A DNA stretch of 64,000 nucleotides from Enterococcus lacertideformus (GCA_015680865.1 JADAKE010000017.1:1-64000); one strand, 5' to 3'. Shown: positions 43,585 to 53,420, counted from the stretch's first letter. Notes: generated by a model from the sequence alone, not told the origin. Numbers and translations: made by a program.

Positions 43585-43911
43585 TCATTCCTCTCCTAAA
43601 AGTTTTGTCACATTTTCAATCAAATTTTTTAATTGATTAATAGCACTTACGTCATGAGTAAGATAGTAATAATTTTTTGTACCTACACTTTGATAAGTAA
43701 CGATTTGAGCATCTTTTAAAATCTTTAAATGATGGGATATCGCTGGCCTTGAAAGTTGGGTTGCCTCGATGAGGTCACAAACTCTTACCCCTTTACAGGC
43801 CTTATCTTCCAATAATCGAATGATAATAGCTTGTCTTTTTTCATCCCCCAAAGCAACTAAAATTTGACTACAATCTGAAAAATCTTGTTTGAGTTTCATT
43901 AAATTCTTCAT
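43585..43911 (-). CDS. ArsR-family regulator, second copy
   Basis: 108 residues: ILVALGDEKRQAIIIRLLED, then QLSRPAISHHLKILKDAQI and the wing VGTKNYYYL. Unlike the first arsR it has a cysteine pair in KACKGVRVCDLIE, six residues apart, plus Cys14, so thiol-based sensing is possible. The classical metal motif is not exact. It is followed by the DJ-1/PfpI gene with overlap. A palindrome like those of the first arsR unit lies 12 bases before its start. Confidence 0.8.
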   Translation of the reverse strand: MKNLMKLKQDFSDCSQILVALGDEKRQAIIIRLLEDKACKGVRVCDLIEATQLSRPAISHHLKILKDAQIVTYQSVGTKNYYYLTHDVSAINQLKNLIENVTKLLGEE

Positions 43912-43922
43912 TCACACTATCC

Positions 43923-43938
43923 GTTCGTATTCTTAAAC
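43923..43938. promoter_or_regulatory. Shared cargo operator, copy 4 (second arsR)
   Basis: GTTCGT-ATTC-TTAAAC followed by AATTAAAC. The right half and the following bases equal those before the first arsR; the left half differs at two positions. Confidence 0.5.
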
Positions 43939-43995
43939 AATTAAACCATCGGTTGGTAGATTTGTCAATTTTAAGTTACTTTGAAACGAGCCAAT

Positions 43996-44916
43996 TTATT
44001 CACCGAGTAAGGATTTAATAATTTTCCAGTTTTCTCCTTTGGATAATAATAAATTGTATTGAAAATAATTAGTTGCTTTTTCAACATCATCGAGATATTT
44101 CACTATGACTTTGGCTTGAACCATATCCTCTGTTTCAAAATAAATAGGATTAGTTATTTCTACAAATTTTAAGTTAGAATTAATTGGCCGCAATATATTA
44201 TCTTCAACATAATACTCAAGCTCCTTTTCAGAAGCCGATGGATAAAGTTTGAAAAATGTCTCTAGAAACTCGGTGATTTCTTCCGTTGTTTTAGCATCAA
44301 TATTTGTATCATTTTCTAATTGTTTTACCTCATACTTCGCTTTACCTGGTTTTGCAATCATAGTAGGTAAACTAGTCACGATATGATTCCCTTTTTCATC
44401 TTTATAGATTGTCACTTGATACGCAGAAGAAACTTGTTGTCCCTTCTTTCCCTCTGCAATTTTTTGATCTACTAAAAATGAAACGACAAATTACTCCGAG
44501 TGCTTTTCAACATCTAGAATTTTTACCGAGTGAACCTCTGAACTAGTTGGAATATCTACTCGAACCATATCTTGGCTCAAAGTGAGTCCTTCTTCTGTAA
44601 GATATTGTCCAAGATTACTCATTCTCTTTTCGATTACTTCCTTGTTGTTCTTCCACGAAAAATATTCTTTCACAAAATCCTTCGTAAAACTTTCAACTCC
44701 AGAAGTGTTCGCTACCTTCTCTTTTACAACCACTTTTTCATGAGTCGTATGCTGATCAATGGCGGTGAAATTTTTGTAAACGCCAAAAGATAAGCTACTT
44801 ATCAATAAAAGCCAAAGGACAAGCACCATTCTTCGATGCTTGCCCACTGAAACTATTCGTTCTTTTTTCTTTTTCGGTGCCTTTTCCTTTTGACTCCGTT
44901 CAATTTTTATCTTCAT
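43996..44916 (-). pseudogene. tcpC: Conjugation protein TcpC / Tn916 Orf13, in-frame stop
   Basis: From ATG 44916 (AAGAGG upstream) the text has a basic start, one membrane segment (MVLVLWLLLISSLSFGVY), and a TcpC-type outer domain (VESFTKDFVKEYFSW). A TAA at 44491-44493 follows DVEKHSE; the same frame then continues FVVSFLVDQKIAEGKKGQQ to LLLSKGENWKIIKSLLGE at 43996. Full length would be 306 residues, as for Orf13. The protein anchors the transfer machine in the membrane and needs both outer domains; as read the second would be missing. Confidence 0.85.
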
Positions 44917-44934
44917 TATTTTTCCTCTTTTCTT

Positions 44935-45939
44935 TTATTTGTATCTGCCAGCTCCGATAAGATGCTGCTGCCAATAGCTTTCTGTTAGATTTGTCCAGCC
45001 CACTGGATTTCCTGCGTGATACATGCGATTTTCTCCTGCATAAATACCGACATGAGTCACATAAGTACCGGCATCATAAGTTGAATGAAAGAAAATCAAA
45101 TCACCCGGTTTGGCATCTTTTAGATCAATATGAGTCATGGCATCATATTGATCCTGAGCGACCCGTGGAAGTTTCAGGCCAGCTTTTGCATAACACAATT
45201 GGGTCAAGCCACTACAATCAAAACCCGTTTCCGGACTTGAACCACCAAATACATAAGCCGTTCCTTCGTACCTAAAGGCCTCGTCAAAAATTCCTTGGAC
45301 TGTTTTATCATCAAACTGTGTCGTAGTTAGGTATTGCTTCACCAATAAGCTATAAAACATATTGCCATAGTTATACCGCCATCCACCATTTTCTTTAATC
45401 GCGATGGGATTGGAGTAATCGACTTTTTGACCGCCCGATTTTTCCTTTGAAAAAGATTCGGCTAAAGCAAAACTGTGCTTTTTCCCGTTTTTCGCGACAT
45501 AGTCTAAATACCCGCCACCATAGTTATAGGCCTGAATGATACTATCTTGATCACACCCTAGTTCTTTGGAACGCTTAACCAAAGACGCAAAATAGAGACA
45601 CCCTTGTTTAATGGATGCCTCGGTACTTAATGAATTAGGTGGTAAGCCTGCCGATTCAGAACTCTGCATGACATCTTCCATTGTGCCACCAGATTCCACT
45701 TGAATAATCGCCAAAAGAATCGGAATATACTCTAATATGTCTGATTCTTTGGCATACTTTTCCACCATTGAGCGGTGTTTCAAAACTTCTTCTTAGACAC
45801 TACTTCCCCCAGGAGAAGCACCTGAACTACCACTTCCCTCGCTGTCCTCGCCAAACAACAAACCCACACACATCAAGATGCCCATAAAAGAGATGGTCAG
45901 GAAAATTAACGAAATGACACTTACTTTCTTTAGGTTCAT
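44935..45939 (-). pseudogene. Tn916 Orf14-type cell-wall hydrolase (lysozyme-like + NlpC/P60), in-frame stop
   Basis: From ATG 45939 (MNLKKVSVISLIFLTISFMG, membrane anchor) the frame meets TAA at 45793-45795 after a Gly/Ser linker, then continues EEVLKHRSMVEKYAKE. The lytic transglycosylase part has LLAIIQVESGG and QAYNYGGGYLDYV; the NlpC/P60 part has SPETGFDCSGLTQ with the Cys, and YVTHVGIYAG with the His. Such proteins open the cell wall for the transfer channel. Restart at a TTG (45783) would give the enzyme without its anchor. Its start overlaps the natural end of the Orf15 gene by ATGA. Confidence 0.85.
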
Positions 45940-46022
45940 TTTTTCTCACCGGACCTTGGCTTTGGATGAGGGGTTCTTCTTTTTTGTACTTTTTGATTGG
46001 TTCGCTCTGGAAGAGTAGATCT

Positions 46023-48059
46023 CTACTTCACTTGTTGGAAAGAATTTTTCTTACTTGCTGATTGGCTTTTCCCTTTTGAAATGATTTCTTGACTAGCTAG
46101 TTTTCGTTTGATTACCGGATTCGGATTGCCTTTCACAATCCGCTTTGGTGCTTCTTTTTTCGGCGTCCTATCTTTCTGAGGTTGGACCTCTGCTTTTATC
46201 GGAACATTTATCCTTCTTTTCACATGACGATTTCCTGCTTCATTCAATGCTTTGCGCTTTTCAGCCATTTTTTCATCTCTACGTTGTCGTTGTTTTTCTC
46301 GCAACTCCGCTCGATTTGCTTTTTCTTGGACCAGTCCGCGCTTAAACTCTTCTGGTACTTTTTTCGTCTTTTCCATACCTCTATGGAGATTGTATTTCAA
46401 GTTGGTTGGCGTGTTTTTTGCCTGATCCTTTACTTGTTTAGTCTTATCTTTTACAAAATCTTGAGTATCCAAAACCTTGCCTATTTTTCTCCCAGCCAAA
46501 TTCATTCGGGACTGTTTCTTATTCTTTGAGAAGGATTCATTCTTTTTCAAATCGACACTTGATTCTGGCGTATCCGCTAAAGACGGATTCTTTCGTGGAG
46601 AAAAACCAGAAGAGTGCAGTCTAGATTTAAGTTGATCCTTTACGAGTTTCCCACCGACTGCTGCACCTCCACCAAAAGCCAAAGTTCGTCCCACATTTCG
46701 ATTGAGTTGCCGTAATTTTCGATTCATTAACATTTGCGGCTTCCGCATAACCCGTCTTCCCATTAACTGACTATCATTACTTTGGAGGTTGAACATACTC
46801 ATAATGTCGCCCAATTTGAAATAGATACCAGCAAAGGTCACAATTTGTAGAAAAGCTACCATAAAGAACGGATAGGTGGCCGAAATATTGAAAAACATGG
46901 TGGAGATACTGAATGCAGTCGTAATGACTAATGTCACTCCCGCTCGCATCATAATCGTATTGAACAAGCGAATAATCGCCTTCTTTCCTAAACTTTCATA
47001 AGTCGGCAACATCGACAATAAGAAACTAATCGGCAGAAACATCGCAAAAATAATGAAGAGAATTTGCGAGAACAACATAATCCCTGTCAGAAGAAAGACA
47101 AAGAAGGATATGCCAATATTGAGCAACACCAAAAAGACCACGGTCCCTAAGCGATTCATGGTCTTAGTGATACTTAAATTTGCATTGTCATTGTCTTCAA
47201 TCTCGGCTTTGACCGCTTCTTCCCGATCCTTTCCTTTATTTTCATCCGGACTCACAGATAGTATCTTGTTGACCCGATCTTCGCCAACTTCTTCTATGTT
47301 GGAATCATCAAATTGTAATAGTAACCACGGTTGTTGGACTTGAATGGAAAACAAACTATCTCGAATCAAATCGACACTATATTTTCCTTGGCTTTCAGAA
47401 TTGGGTACAACGATCGCGGTTCCTAGGCTAAGAGCCGCTTCACTAACGTCCGAACTAAAGTCATTGATTTTTGTGATATAGGTAGGCGCATACGCAATGA
47501 AAGAACCCGAAAGTAGAAAAATCATCACAAAATTAATCACGGCTCGGACTGCTTTGGTAGTTTCTCGTTTTAATAATCCGGTATACGCCACATAAACTCC
47601 TAGAGCTAAAATCATCAATAATAGAAACCCAAAGTAGAATCCTGAGGTCTGTAATCCATTTTCAGTAATACCGGCTAAAGTTTGGATATTCTTCCCAATA
47701 CTTTCAGCCGTATCTGAAATGAAATCTAACTTGTAAGCTTCTTGAACCACATAACCCGTGGCGTTCGATAAATACAGACTTACGGTCCAAATAAAATTAG
47801 TGATGGCATAAAGACCATACATCACGCTCTTCCCTAAGCCATCACCCCAGTTCCACGGTAGCCAATCCCAGGAGCTATCTACAAAGAAATCCAACTGATA
47901 GTTACCAAGTGAATATTGGGAATAGAGATTTCCCGCTTCAACTGTATCATCAACCAGACCTGTTGCCTCGGCCACCGTTCCAATCAGACTGAGAAGAAGT
48001 AACATGATACAGAGACTGATTGCGACCACTCCCGCAATCCGAAAAATTTTCTTTTTCAT
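46023..48059 (-). CDS. Tn916 Orf15-type membrane channel protein (VirB6/TcpH-like), C-terminus clipped by a stop
   Basis: About 678 residues. After ATG 48059 (MKKKIFRIAGVVAISLCIM, GGAGTGAGGGG upstream) come some eight membrane segments up to about residue 440, then a long basic tail rich in Lys and Arg. The TAG at 46023-46025 follows NSFQQVK; the same frame continues 28 codons (RSTLPERTNQKVQKRR...) to a TGA that overlaps the Orf14 ATG as ATGA. That overlap is the usual coupling, so the TAG is an acquired stop. The membrane part is complete, so function might persist. Confidence 0.8.
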   Translation of the reverse strand: MKKKIFRIAGVVAISLCIMLLLLSLIGTVAEATGLVDDTVEAGNLYSQYSLGNYQLDFFVDSSWDWLPWNWGDGLGKSVMYGLYAITNFIWTVSLYLSNATGYVVQEAYKLDFISDTAESIGKNIQTLAGITENGLQTSGFYFGFLLLMILALGVYVAYTGLLKRETTKAVRAVINFVMIFLLSGSFIAYAPTYITKINDFSSDVSEAALSLGTAIVVPNSESQGKYSVDLIRDSLFSIQVQQPWLLLQFDDSNIEEVGEDRVNKILSVSPDENKGKDREEAVKAEIEDNDNANLSITKTMNRLGTVVFLVLLNIGISFFVFLLTGIMLFSQILFIIFAMFLPISFLLSMLPTYESLGKKAIIRLFNTIMMRAGVTLVITTAFSISTMFFNISATYPFFMVAFLQIVTFAGIYFKLGDIMSMFNLQSNDSQLMGRRVMRKPQMLMNRKLRQLNRNVGRTLAFGGGAAVGGKLVKDQLKSRLHSSGFSPRKNPSLADTPESSVDLKKNESFSKNKKQSRMNLAGRKIGKVLDTQDFVKDKTKQVKDQAKNTPTNLKYNLHRGMEKTKKVPEEFKRGLVQEKANRAELREKQRQRRDEKMAEKRKALNEAGNRHVKRRINVPIKAEVQPQKDRTPKKEAPKRIVKGNPNPVIKRKLASQEIISKGKSQSASKKNSFQQVK

Positions 48060-48063
48060 CCCC

Positions 48064-50376
48064 TCACTCCATTCTCTTTTGAACAGGCGGACGGGTATCA
48101 AAGGCATGGAAGAGTTCTTCAAAGACTGGATGAACTTGGACTACGCATACCCGACCATACAAATCTTGCATTAAGCATTGCCCATTTTCCAAATCACGCA
48201 ATCGTTTTTGGTTACTTTCATCTTCTTGATCTAAACCAAAGAATTCCAAGGTTTTCTTGATTTCATGAATATCAGTACTACGAAAAGCAAACTTCAATCC
48301 GATATTATTTTTTAAACGTTCATCCAATAAATCGTCACTATTTTGCGTAACAAAATAAACACCGGCATTCATAGCCCGTCCAGCACGAACGAGCTTATTA
48401 GATAAGGTCTTTCCTTGCGCTACTTGAAGAAAACTCCAAGCTTCATCCAAATCCACAATCTTGAAGATTTCTCGATTACTATGGATAAAGTCTAAGGCAA
48501 AAGTCGAAATGACGATTAGCATCGAAACACTAAGCAATTCCATTGTAGTGTATTCTTCAAAAGTCGTTTCTGCATCCGGTAAAACCAGATCCGCTACTTG
48601 AATAATATTCAGCTGCTTGTCTAAGCTAATCGATTGAGTAATTGAACCGTCTGAGAAAAGCAAATGGGCAAAATCATAATCGGTAAAGGACTCGATATGA
48701 TCGGCGATATTTTCCGCAACTGGCGAGCCTTCATTTCGAAGTTCATTAATGACTTGTAGCAATCCTCGTTGATCACTTTGGGTAACCGTCCGAATGGCCT
48801 TGCGCAACAATGGAAACTTCTCGCCATCTCGACTGGAAATTCCTGTTAAAAAGGTTAGGATATCAATTGCTAGACTTTCCGAGTCCTTCTTTTTCTTCAT
48901 AATCACATAAGGATCAAGCAGACCTTGGTTTTCTGGCTTACTAGTTAAGTTGAGAATATTGATTTCATCCGCAATTTCTGGCAATGTTTCTTTCCAGCCA
49001 CCTCGCTCTCCTTTTGGATCGACAATCACAGCTTGCCCACCAAAAATGACGGCATAATAGACTAAGAGATTGTTACTAAAGGATTTTCCACCACCAAGAG
49101 AACCAAGAAAGGCAGCTGCCAAAGCATTGGTAATTGAGCCTTTCACGCCTTGTGAAGCCAATGCCGGTTTCAGGTAAACATTCCGACCCGTATCCACATT
49201 GTAGCCTAAGTAAATGCCTTCTAATTCTCCTAGCATCTGAGTAGCCCCAAAACCAGGTCCCGCCAAAAAGTCAGACGTAACATACTGGATATAGTCATTT
49301 ATATAGCGTTTGCTTGAGGGTAAGAACTCTTCATGTAGCCCCATCATATCGCCAAAGGGCCGGACTAGTTTCACATTAGTATCGTCATAAAAATCGAACA
49401 CTTCATCACAGCGGCGTTTTAATTCATCCACGGAATCCAATGCATCTAAGACATTGGAATTCGTCTCATTGTCAGATTGATAGGCATGGTTGTCTAAGTC
49501 TTTTAATTCCTTTTTCTTATTGCGAACGGTAGCTAATGCCTTCTTGTTCGACACGATTTTTACATTCATACTCGTGTCGATTGGGAATGTAAATTGTTGT
49601 TGCTGGTAATAGAAAAGTTCTAAGGAAGGAAACTCCATTTCTCCTACAATCGTATTAATTGTTAAGTAAGCTACATACGATTCATGGCTTTCATGTTCCA
49701 TGCGTAAGTATCGAGGCTTTTCTTCAATTAAACAACAACTGGGACGTAATAAGTCGTAACGCTTCACCAGCGTTTCCGATTTTAGCTTTTTCTTTGGTAA
49801 CTGAAATTCATATTCTTCAAATGGTGTTACTCGTCTGACTTTAAATCTTCGAGCCAATTTACTTTCCATTAGTTTTTCAAGCTTGGAATAACGACGAATT
49901 TCTTCATTAGATAAGGAAACGAAATCGCCCATCAAATGATGATTGACCTCATAGACAAACTCTTGAAGCCCAGAAAAAAAAGATTTCTTGAGACTCTTTA
50001 AATTCACTTCTTCATCTGGAGGGATCAGTTTAAAGCCAATAAAAAAGCGATAATCAATCTGACTATCACCAATCATGGATACTAATGTATCTGTCTGTAG
50101 GTCAATCCGTTGTTGCGCTACTTCTTTGAGTCTACCGGTAATTTCTTTTTTTGATCGTTCTTGTGTGGCGCGAATACTACTTTCTGTGGCAATTTGTAAC
50201 GCATGAATCTTGCCTTCACGATTCTGCGCAATTAATTGACGAAAGTTATCATGTACTTGATACTTCTGTTCAGGTGACAAAAAGGAGTAATTGTAAGGCA
50301 CTAATTCATAGTAGGCAAAACACTCACCTTCTTGGTTAAACACAAGATTGTTTTCAATATACTTAATCGGGTACAT
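48064..50376 (-). CDS. VirB4-like conjugation ATPase (Tn916 Orf16 / TcpF type)
   Basis: An intact 770-residue ATPase. The N-terminal half is the VirB4 substrate domain; the Walker A loop is AFLGSLGGGKSFSNN, followed by QAVIVDPKGERGGW. Walker B is FKIVDLDEAWSFL, and FVTQNSDDLLDE is the sensor region. It powers assembly of the transfer channel at the inner face of the membrane. Its start overlaps the natural end of TcpE by 14 bases. It is the largest intact gene of the conjugation module. Confidence 0.9.
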   Translation of the reverse strand: MYPIKYIENNLVFNQEGECFAYYELVPYNYSFLSPEQKYQVHDNFRQLIAQNREGKIHALQIATESSIRATQERSKKEITGRLKEVAQQRIDLQTDTLVSMIGDSQIDYRFFIGFKLIPPDEEVNLKSLKKSFFSGLQEFVYEVNHHLMGDFVSLSNEEIRRYSKLEKLMESKLARRFKVRRVTPFEEYEFQLPKKKLKSETLVKRYDLLRPSCCLIEEKPRYLRMEHESHESYVAYLTINTIVGEMEFPSLELFYYQQQQFTFPIDTSMNVKIVSNKKALATVRNKKKELKDLDNHAYQSDNETNSNVLDALDSVDELKRRCDEVFDFYDDTNVKLVRPFGDMMGLHEEFLPSSKRYINDYIQYVTSDFLAGPGFGATQMLGELEGIYLGYNVDTGRNVYLKPALASQGVKGSITNALAAAFLGSLGGGKSFSNNLLVYYAVIFGGQAVIVDPKGERGGWKETLPEIADEINILNLTSKPENQGLLDPYVIMKKKKDSESLAIDILTFLTGISSRDGEKFPLLRKAIRTVTQSDQRGLLQVINELRNEGSPVAENIADHIESFTDYDFAHLLFSDGSITQSISLDKQLNIIQVADLVLPDAETTFEEYTTMELLSVSMLIVISTFALDFIHSNREIFKIVDLDEAWSFLQVAQGKTLSNKLVRAGRAMNAGVYFVTQNSDDLLDERLKNNIGLKFAFRSTDIHEIKKTLEFFGLDQEDESNQKRLRDLENGQCLMQDLYGRVCVVQVHPVFEELFHAFDTRPPVQKRME

Positions 50377-50752
50377 AGTTCACACTCCTTACTAAGGTGA
50401 TTGGTTCGTCCCATCGTTTCTTCTGTTCTTTGACTTTCTTTCCTGCAAAAGTGACCTTAAATCGCAAGTGATAACTGATAAAGGATCGTAAAAATCCCAA
50501 TGGTTTCTTGCCATCAAAGGTCTTTTACGACATAAACCAAGTAACCGCCACCGGTATGCCCAAGTATTTTAAAAAGACCCCCTCTATCATGGATAGCGGA
50601 GGCACATGAGCAAATACAATGACAAACAGCAAGGATAAAACAAACCAAGCCATCTGGTTAAACGTCACAGGAAAAGGCAGCTGAAAGTCATTGATTGCAT
50701 AAATGACTTTTTCAACTGCCCAAATACTGGTATAGCTTTTTATTTTTTTCAT
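50363..50752 (-). pseudogene. tcpE: TcpE / Tn916 Orf17 conjugation protein, in-frame stop
   Basis: From ATG 50752 (AAGGAATGATTTG upstream) MKKIKSYTSIWAVEKVIYAI, then two membrane segments (AWFVLSLLFVIVFAHVPPL, LGIPVAVTWFMS). TAA at 50525-50527 follows; the same frame goes on KTFDGKKPLGFLRSFISYHL to a TAA at 50363 which overlaps the VirB4 start. Family members have Lys or similar there (MSKKTFDGK), so a single base change may explain it. Full length 129 residues. TcpE is a needed part of the transfer complex. Confidence 0.85.
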
Positions 50753-50811
50753 CAAATCATTCCTTAAAAAAGAAGGATAGCTAAGAAAATAACTACCCTT
50801 CAATAGTTTAG

Positions 50812-51315
50812 TTAGTATGGATACTCAAAAACACCTCGACTCGTAACTAAATAATTTCCTCCAATCCCCAAATCTCGCCCACACGAATCAAAATCAATAT
50901 ACGTCTTCAAGTGTTCTGGTACTTCACCAAAATCACCATTTTCTACAATCAAGAAATATGCTACATCACTCATATCATTACAATCGGGATAATAAATAAT
51001 ATCCTCCACATGCTCTACCATTTCCTCAAAAGAGTTAAAAAAGGCATGTTGAATCTCAGAAGCAACTTCACCAATCGGCGTTCCTTCTAGTTCCTCTGCC
51101 AAGCTACACAACCGGTTAATTTCCTCAATTGGCGTATACTCATCAATCTCAAAAGGTAGCTCATAATCATGAATCGCATACTCCTCGTATTCGTCATTTA
51201 ATCCAATCCGTTCTTTCACTTCATCAAAATCGACAGGTGGTGTAAACCATGCCCCCACCAACTCACCTTCATTGTATTTTCCAAGGTTCGCAATATAAAT
51301 ACGCATCTGTTCCAT
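50812..51315 (-). CDS. ardA: Antirestriction protein ArdA
   Basis: An intact 167-residue acidic protein: MRIYIANLGKYNEGELVGAWF, YEEYAIHDYELPFEIDEYTPI, and a C-terminal YIDFDSCGRDLGIGGNYLVTSRGVFEY, all typical of ArdA (Tn916 Orf18). It mimics DNA and blocks type I restriction enzymes in a new host during transfer. GGAGGAAAATCACG lies before the start. It lies between tcpE and tcpD on the transfer strand. Confidence 0.9.
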   Translation of the reverse strand: MEQMRIYIANLGKYNEGELVGAWFTPPVDFDEVKERIGLNDEYEEYAIHDYELPFEIDEYTPIEEINRLCSLAEELEGTPIGEVASEIQHAFFNSFEEMVEHVEDIIYYPDCNDMSDVAYFLIVENGDFGEVPEHLKTYIDFDSCGRDLGIGGNYLVTSRGVFEYPY

Positions 51316-51329
51316 CGTGATTTTCCTCC

Positions 51330-51551
51330 TTAAGCACCGACAATTCGGTTAAACAAATTGAGTAAGACATCTTTCACACCAGAAGAGTTGAAGACTAGTC
51401 CTACCGCAATCAGAGCAATTACCAAAAAGCCAATCAGTTTGGAAAACTCCCGCTTAAATCCTAAAAATAAACCAATGACTACAATTGCCAGTAAGACTAA
51501 AGATTGCGCATTGGTTAAAAACCATTGATATAAATTTTGCCCGAAATTCAT
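51330..51551 (-). CDS. tcpD: TcpD-family small membrane protein
   Basis: 73 residues with two hydrophobic segments (SLVLLAIVVIGLFLGF and LIGFLVIALIAVGLVF) separated by a short charged loop, then DVLLNLFNRIVGA. Size, topology and position between the DUF3789 gene and ardA fit TcpD, a conserved small membrane protein of Tn916/pCW3-type transfer systems. Start at ATG 51551 (MNFGQNLYQWF), with GAAAGGAAAG before it, rather than further upstream. Confidence 0.7.
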   Translation of the reverse strand: MNFGQNLYQWFLTNAQSLVLLAIVVIGLFLGFKREFSKLIGFLVIALIAVGLVFNSSGVKDVLLNLFNRIVGA

Positions 51552-51555
51552 TTCA

Positions 51556-51675
51556 TCACTTTCCTTTCTTTTCCATTGCTCGGTCCGCTGCTGCACTTGC
51601 ATGCATCAAGCACATCAAGGTAACACCAAGCATACTACCACCAAATACCAATAACATATCTTTTACAAATTCCAT
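51556..51675 (-). CDS. DUF3789-type small membrane protein
   Basis: 39 residues from ATG 51675: MEFVKDMLLVFGGSMLGV, then TLMCLMHASAAADRAMEKK. One membrane segment followed by a charged tail is the DUF3789 pattern found between relaxase and TcpD genes in Tn916-like ICEs. AGAGGAATTTTG precedes it. Its stop TGA overlaps the ribosome-binding region of tcpD. The function is unknown. Confidence 0.7.
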   Translation of the reverse strand: MEFVKDMLLVFGGSMLGVTLMCLMHASAAADRAMEKKGK

Positions 51676-51689
51676 CAAAATTCCTCTTT

Positions 51690-52874
51690 TCATACAATCA
51701 AGTTTTCAATTGCCATACTTTGTTGTTCCAAAATCTTTTTGTGCCGGTCTGATAAGCGCGCATTCTGTACCATATCCTGTATATAGGTTGTCTGATTCAA
51801 ACGATCTAATTCCTTAGCCATTTTCCACGTAGGCGCGACTTGTCGACCTAACCAATTCAAGGTTCGTTCAATGGTATACGGTTTCGGTTCAGAAGTTAGT
51901 TGAATTTCCTTCTGATTCCGTCCAATAAAGCGACCCCAATGTTCATTCAAGGGCCAGTTGGTTCGCCGTTTTCCTTCCACCTTATCGGCAAATCGCAAGT
52001 AACGATTGATAATGGAAAATGTGGTACTTTCAATGCTACGACCTTTTAACAAATCTTGAATCGCATGATAAGCACGGTCATTTTTTAGTCGAATCTCAAA
52101 ACGATTTTTCTTTTCAGTCTGGTCTAAAGGAATCCCTAGTTTGATATACTGCTCATAATCTTTTTCGTACAAGCAAAAATAAACTTCGCTCTTGAGGCTC
52201 CCAATATATAAGGTATTGCCCATTCCATCTTTTTCATCAGCTTTCAACAGTTCCCCGGAACGATAGCTTTTAAAGGTTCGGAATAAAGAGATACATTCTT
52301 CCTTCTGACATTTTTTCGTTAATTCCGGAATATCCAATAATCCTACTCGATCATTGATTGCCAAGTCCAAGCGTTTCATCACGCCACCGGCTTTTAGACA
52401 ATCTCCGAAAAACTCGTACCAACTTCTCTTTTGAGCGAGTAAAAAAGTTTCAAATTGACGGCAACCACGACCTTTCAATTCTAAAAGGGTGCCTTTATCT
52501 TCTTCATGAGACAGCATCACCACAATATCTCCCATGACGTATTGTTCTTGATAAGAGTAAAAGGCATAATATTCATGGAGCATATAATCAAATTTCAAAT
52601 GGAGAATCTCTTGAATGATTTTCCGCGCATCCGTTGTGGGAAAGCGAATCCTTACATAGTCAAACAGTAACGTCAAAGGTAAATTAGGATTGAAACTTTC
52701 CAGTTGGTCAAAAATTTTCCTCATGGTCTTTGTAGAGGCAGTTACGCCACCGTTTTCTATTTGATTTAGATACGGGCGGCTAAGCCCACAAGCCGTAGCC
52801 AATTTATTTTGTGAAACACCATATTCGTTACGTCGGTCTTTTAATAACCGATAATCTAAATTCCGTTGTGCCAA
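51690..52874 (-). CDS. MobT-family relaxase / replication initiator (Tn916 Orf20)
   Basis: An intact 394-residue protein. It begins with a Cro-type helix-turn-helix (YGVSQNKLATACGLSRPYLNQIENG), as usual for MobT relaxases, followed by the rolling-circle initiator (Rep_trans) domain with MKRLDLAINDRVGLLDIP and RFEIRLKNDRAYHAI. It nicks oriT and starts strand transfer. It stands right beside the likely oriT (52990-53115), which lies upstream of its start. The start at 52874 follows GGAGGTGAG. Confidence 0.85.
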   Translation of the reverse strand: MAQRNLDYRLLKDRRNEYGVSQNKLATACGLSRPYLNQIENGGVTASTKTMRKIFDQLESFNPNLPLTLLFDYVRIRFPTTDARKIIQEILHLKFDYMLHEYYAFYSYQEQYVMGDIVVMLSHEEDKGTLLELKGRGCRQFETFLLAQKRSWYEFFGDCLKAGGVMKRLDLAINDRVGLLDIPELTKKCQKEECISLFRTFKSYRSGELLKADEKDGMGNTLYIGSLKSEVYFCLYEKDYEQYIKLGIPLDQTEKKNRFEIRLKNDRAYHAIQDLLKGRSIESTTFSIINRYLRFADKVEGKRRTNWPLNEHWGRFIGRNQKEIQLTSEPKPYTIERTLNWLGRQVAPTWKMAKELDRLNQTTYIQDMVQNARLSDRHKKILEQQSMAIENLIV

Positions 52875-52989
52875 GTGCTCACCTCCAAAATCAAGGTGTT
52901 AACTTTTTCAAATGAGTTAACACCTATCCAAATTGCTTAATATTCTTGATACGACAACCATTCTTAATGGTTGCTTGCTTATTTTTTGT

Positions 52990-53115
52990 GTTTTTGTACC
53001 CCCCTGTTAGATACGGGGGGTGAGACATCATGACCGGCTGGCGCCGTCCATGAACAGGCACAGCACCGCGGAGGATTTCTGCTTCGCAAATCCCCCGCGG
53101 TCAGCGCCTATCAAT
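52990..53115. other. Origin of transfer (oriT) region
   Basis: Between the relaxase and TcpA sides of the module, as in Tn916. ACCCCCC and GGGGGGT form a hairpin around TGTTAGATAC at 52998-53021, and CACCGCGGAGGATTT pairs with AAATCCCCCGCGGT at 53070-53105. The GGCTGGCGCC sequence lies between them. GC-rich hairpins in an otherwise AT-rich element are typical of MobT oriT sites. The exact nick is not assigned. Confidence 0.75.
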
Positions 53116-53129
53116 GGTTTATTTAGCCG

Positions 53130-53420
53130 TTACTCCAAGGTAATACCCTCAATTTCTAGTTCTGCTTTTATCTCAAACAAGTATTGACGGACATCGGGTT
53201 CTTTGGCAAGGTCTGCAATCCGTTCAAATTCTGTGACTACTTGATTCAGCTCAATTCGAGCATCGGTTTCCTCATCCATTACATAAGTGTCACCAGGGAC
53301 TTTCACCCCATTTTTGCAAATATCAAAATTGAGCCGTCGCAATTCTTCTTCCAGTTCTGGATCTGACTGAATCTTGCCAATCACCCAATAAATTTCTCCA
53401 ATCAATTCATCATAAATCAT
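53130..53420 (-). CDS. Hypothetical small acidic protein downstream of the methyltransferase
   Basis: 96 residues (MIYDELIGEIYWVIGKIQSD...), Glu- and Asp-rich and helical, with no membrane part. It overlaps the end of the methyltransferase by 11 bases and shares a GAGGTGG ribosome-binding site, so it was probably brought in with it. No family is recognised. Confidence 0.6.
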   Translation of the reverse strand: MIYDELIGEIYWVIGKIQSDPELEEELRRLNFDICKNGVKVPGDTYVMDEETDARIELNQVVTEFERIADLAKEPDVRQYLFEIKAELEIEGITLE

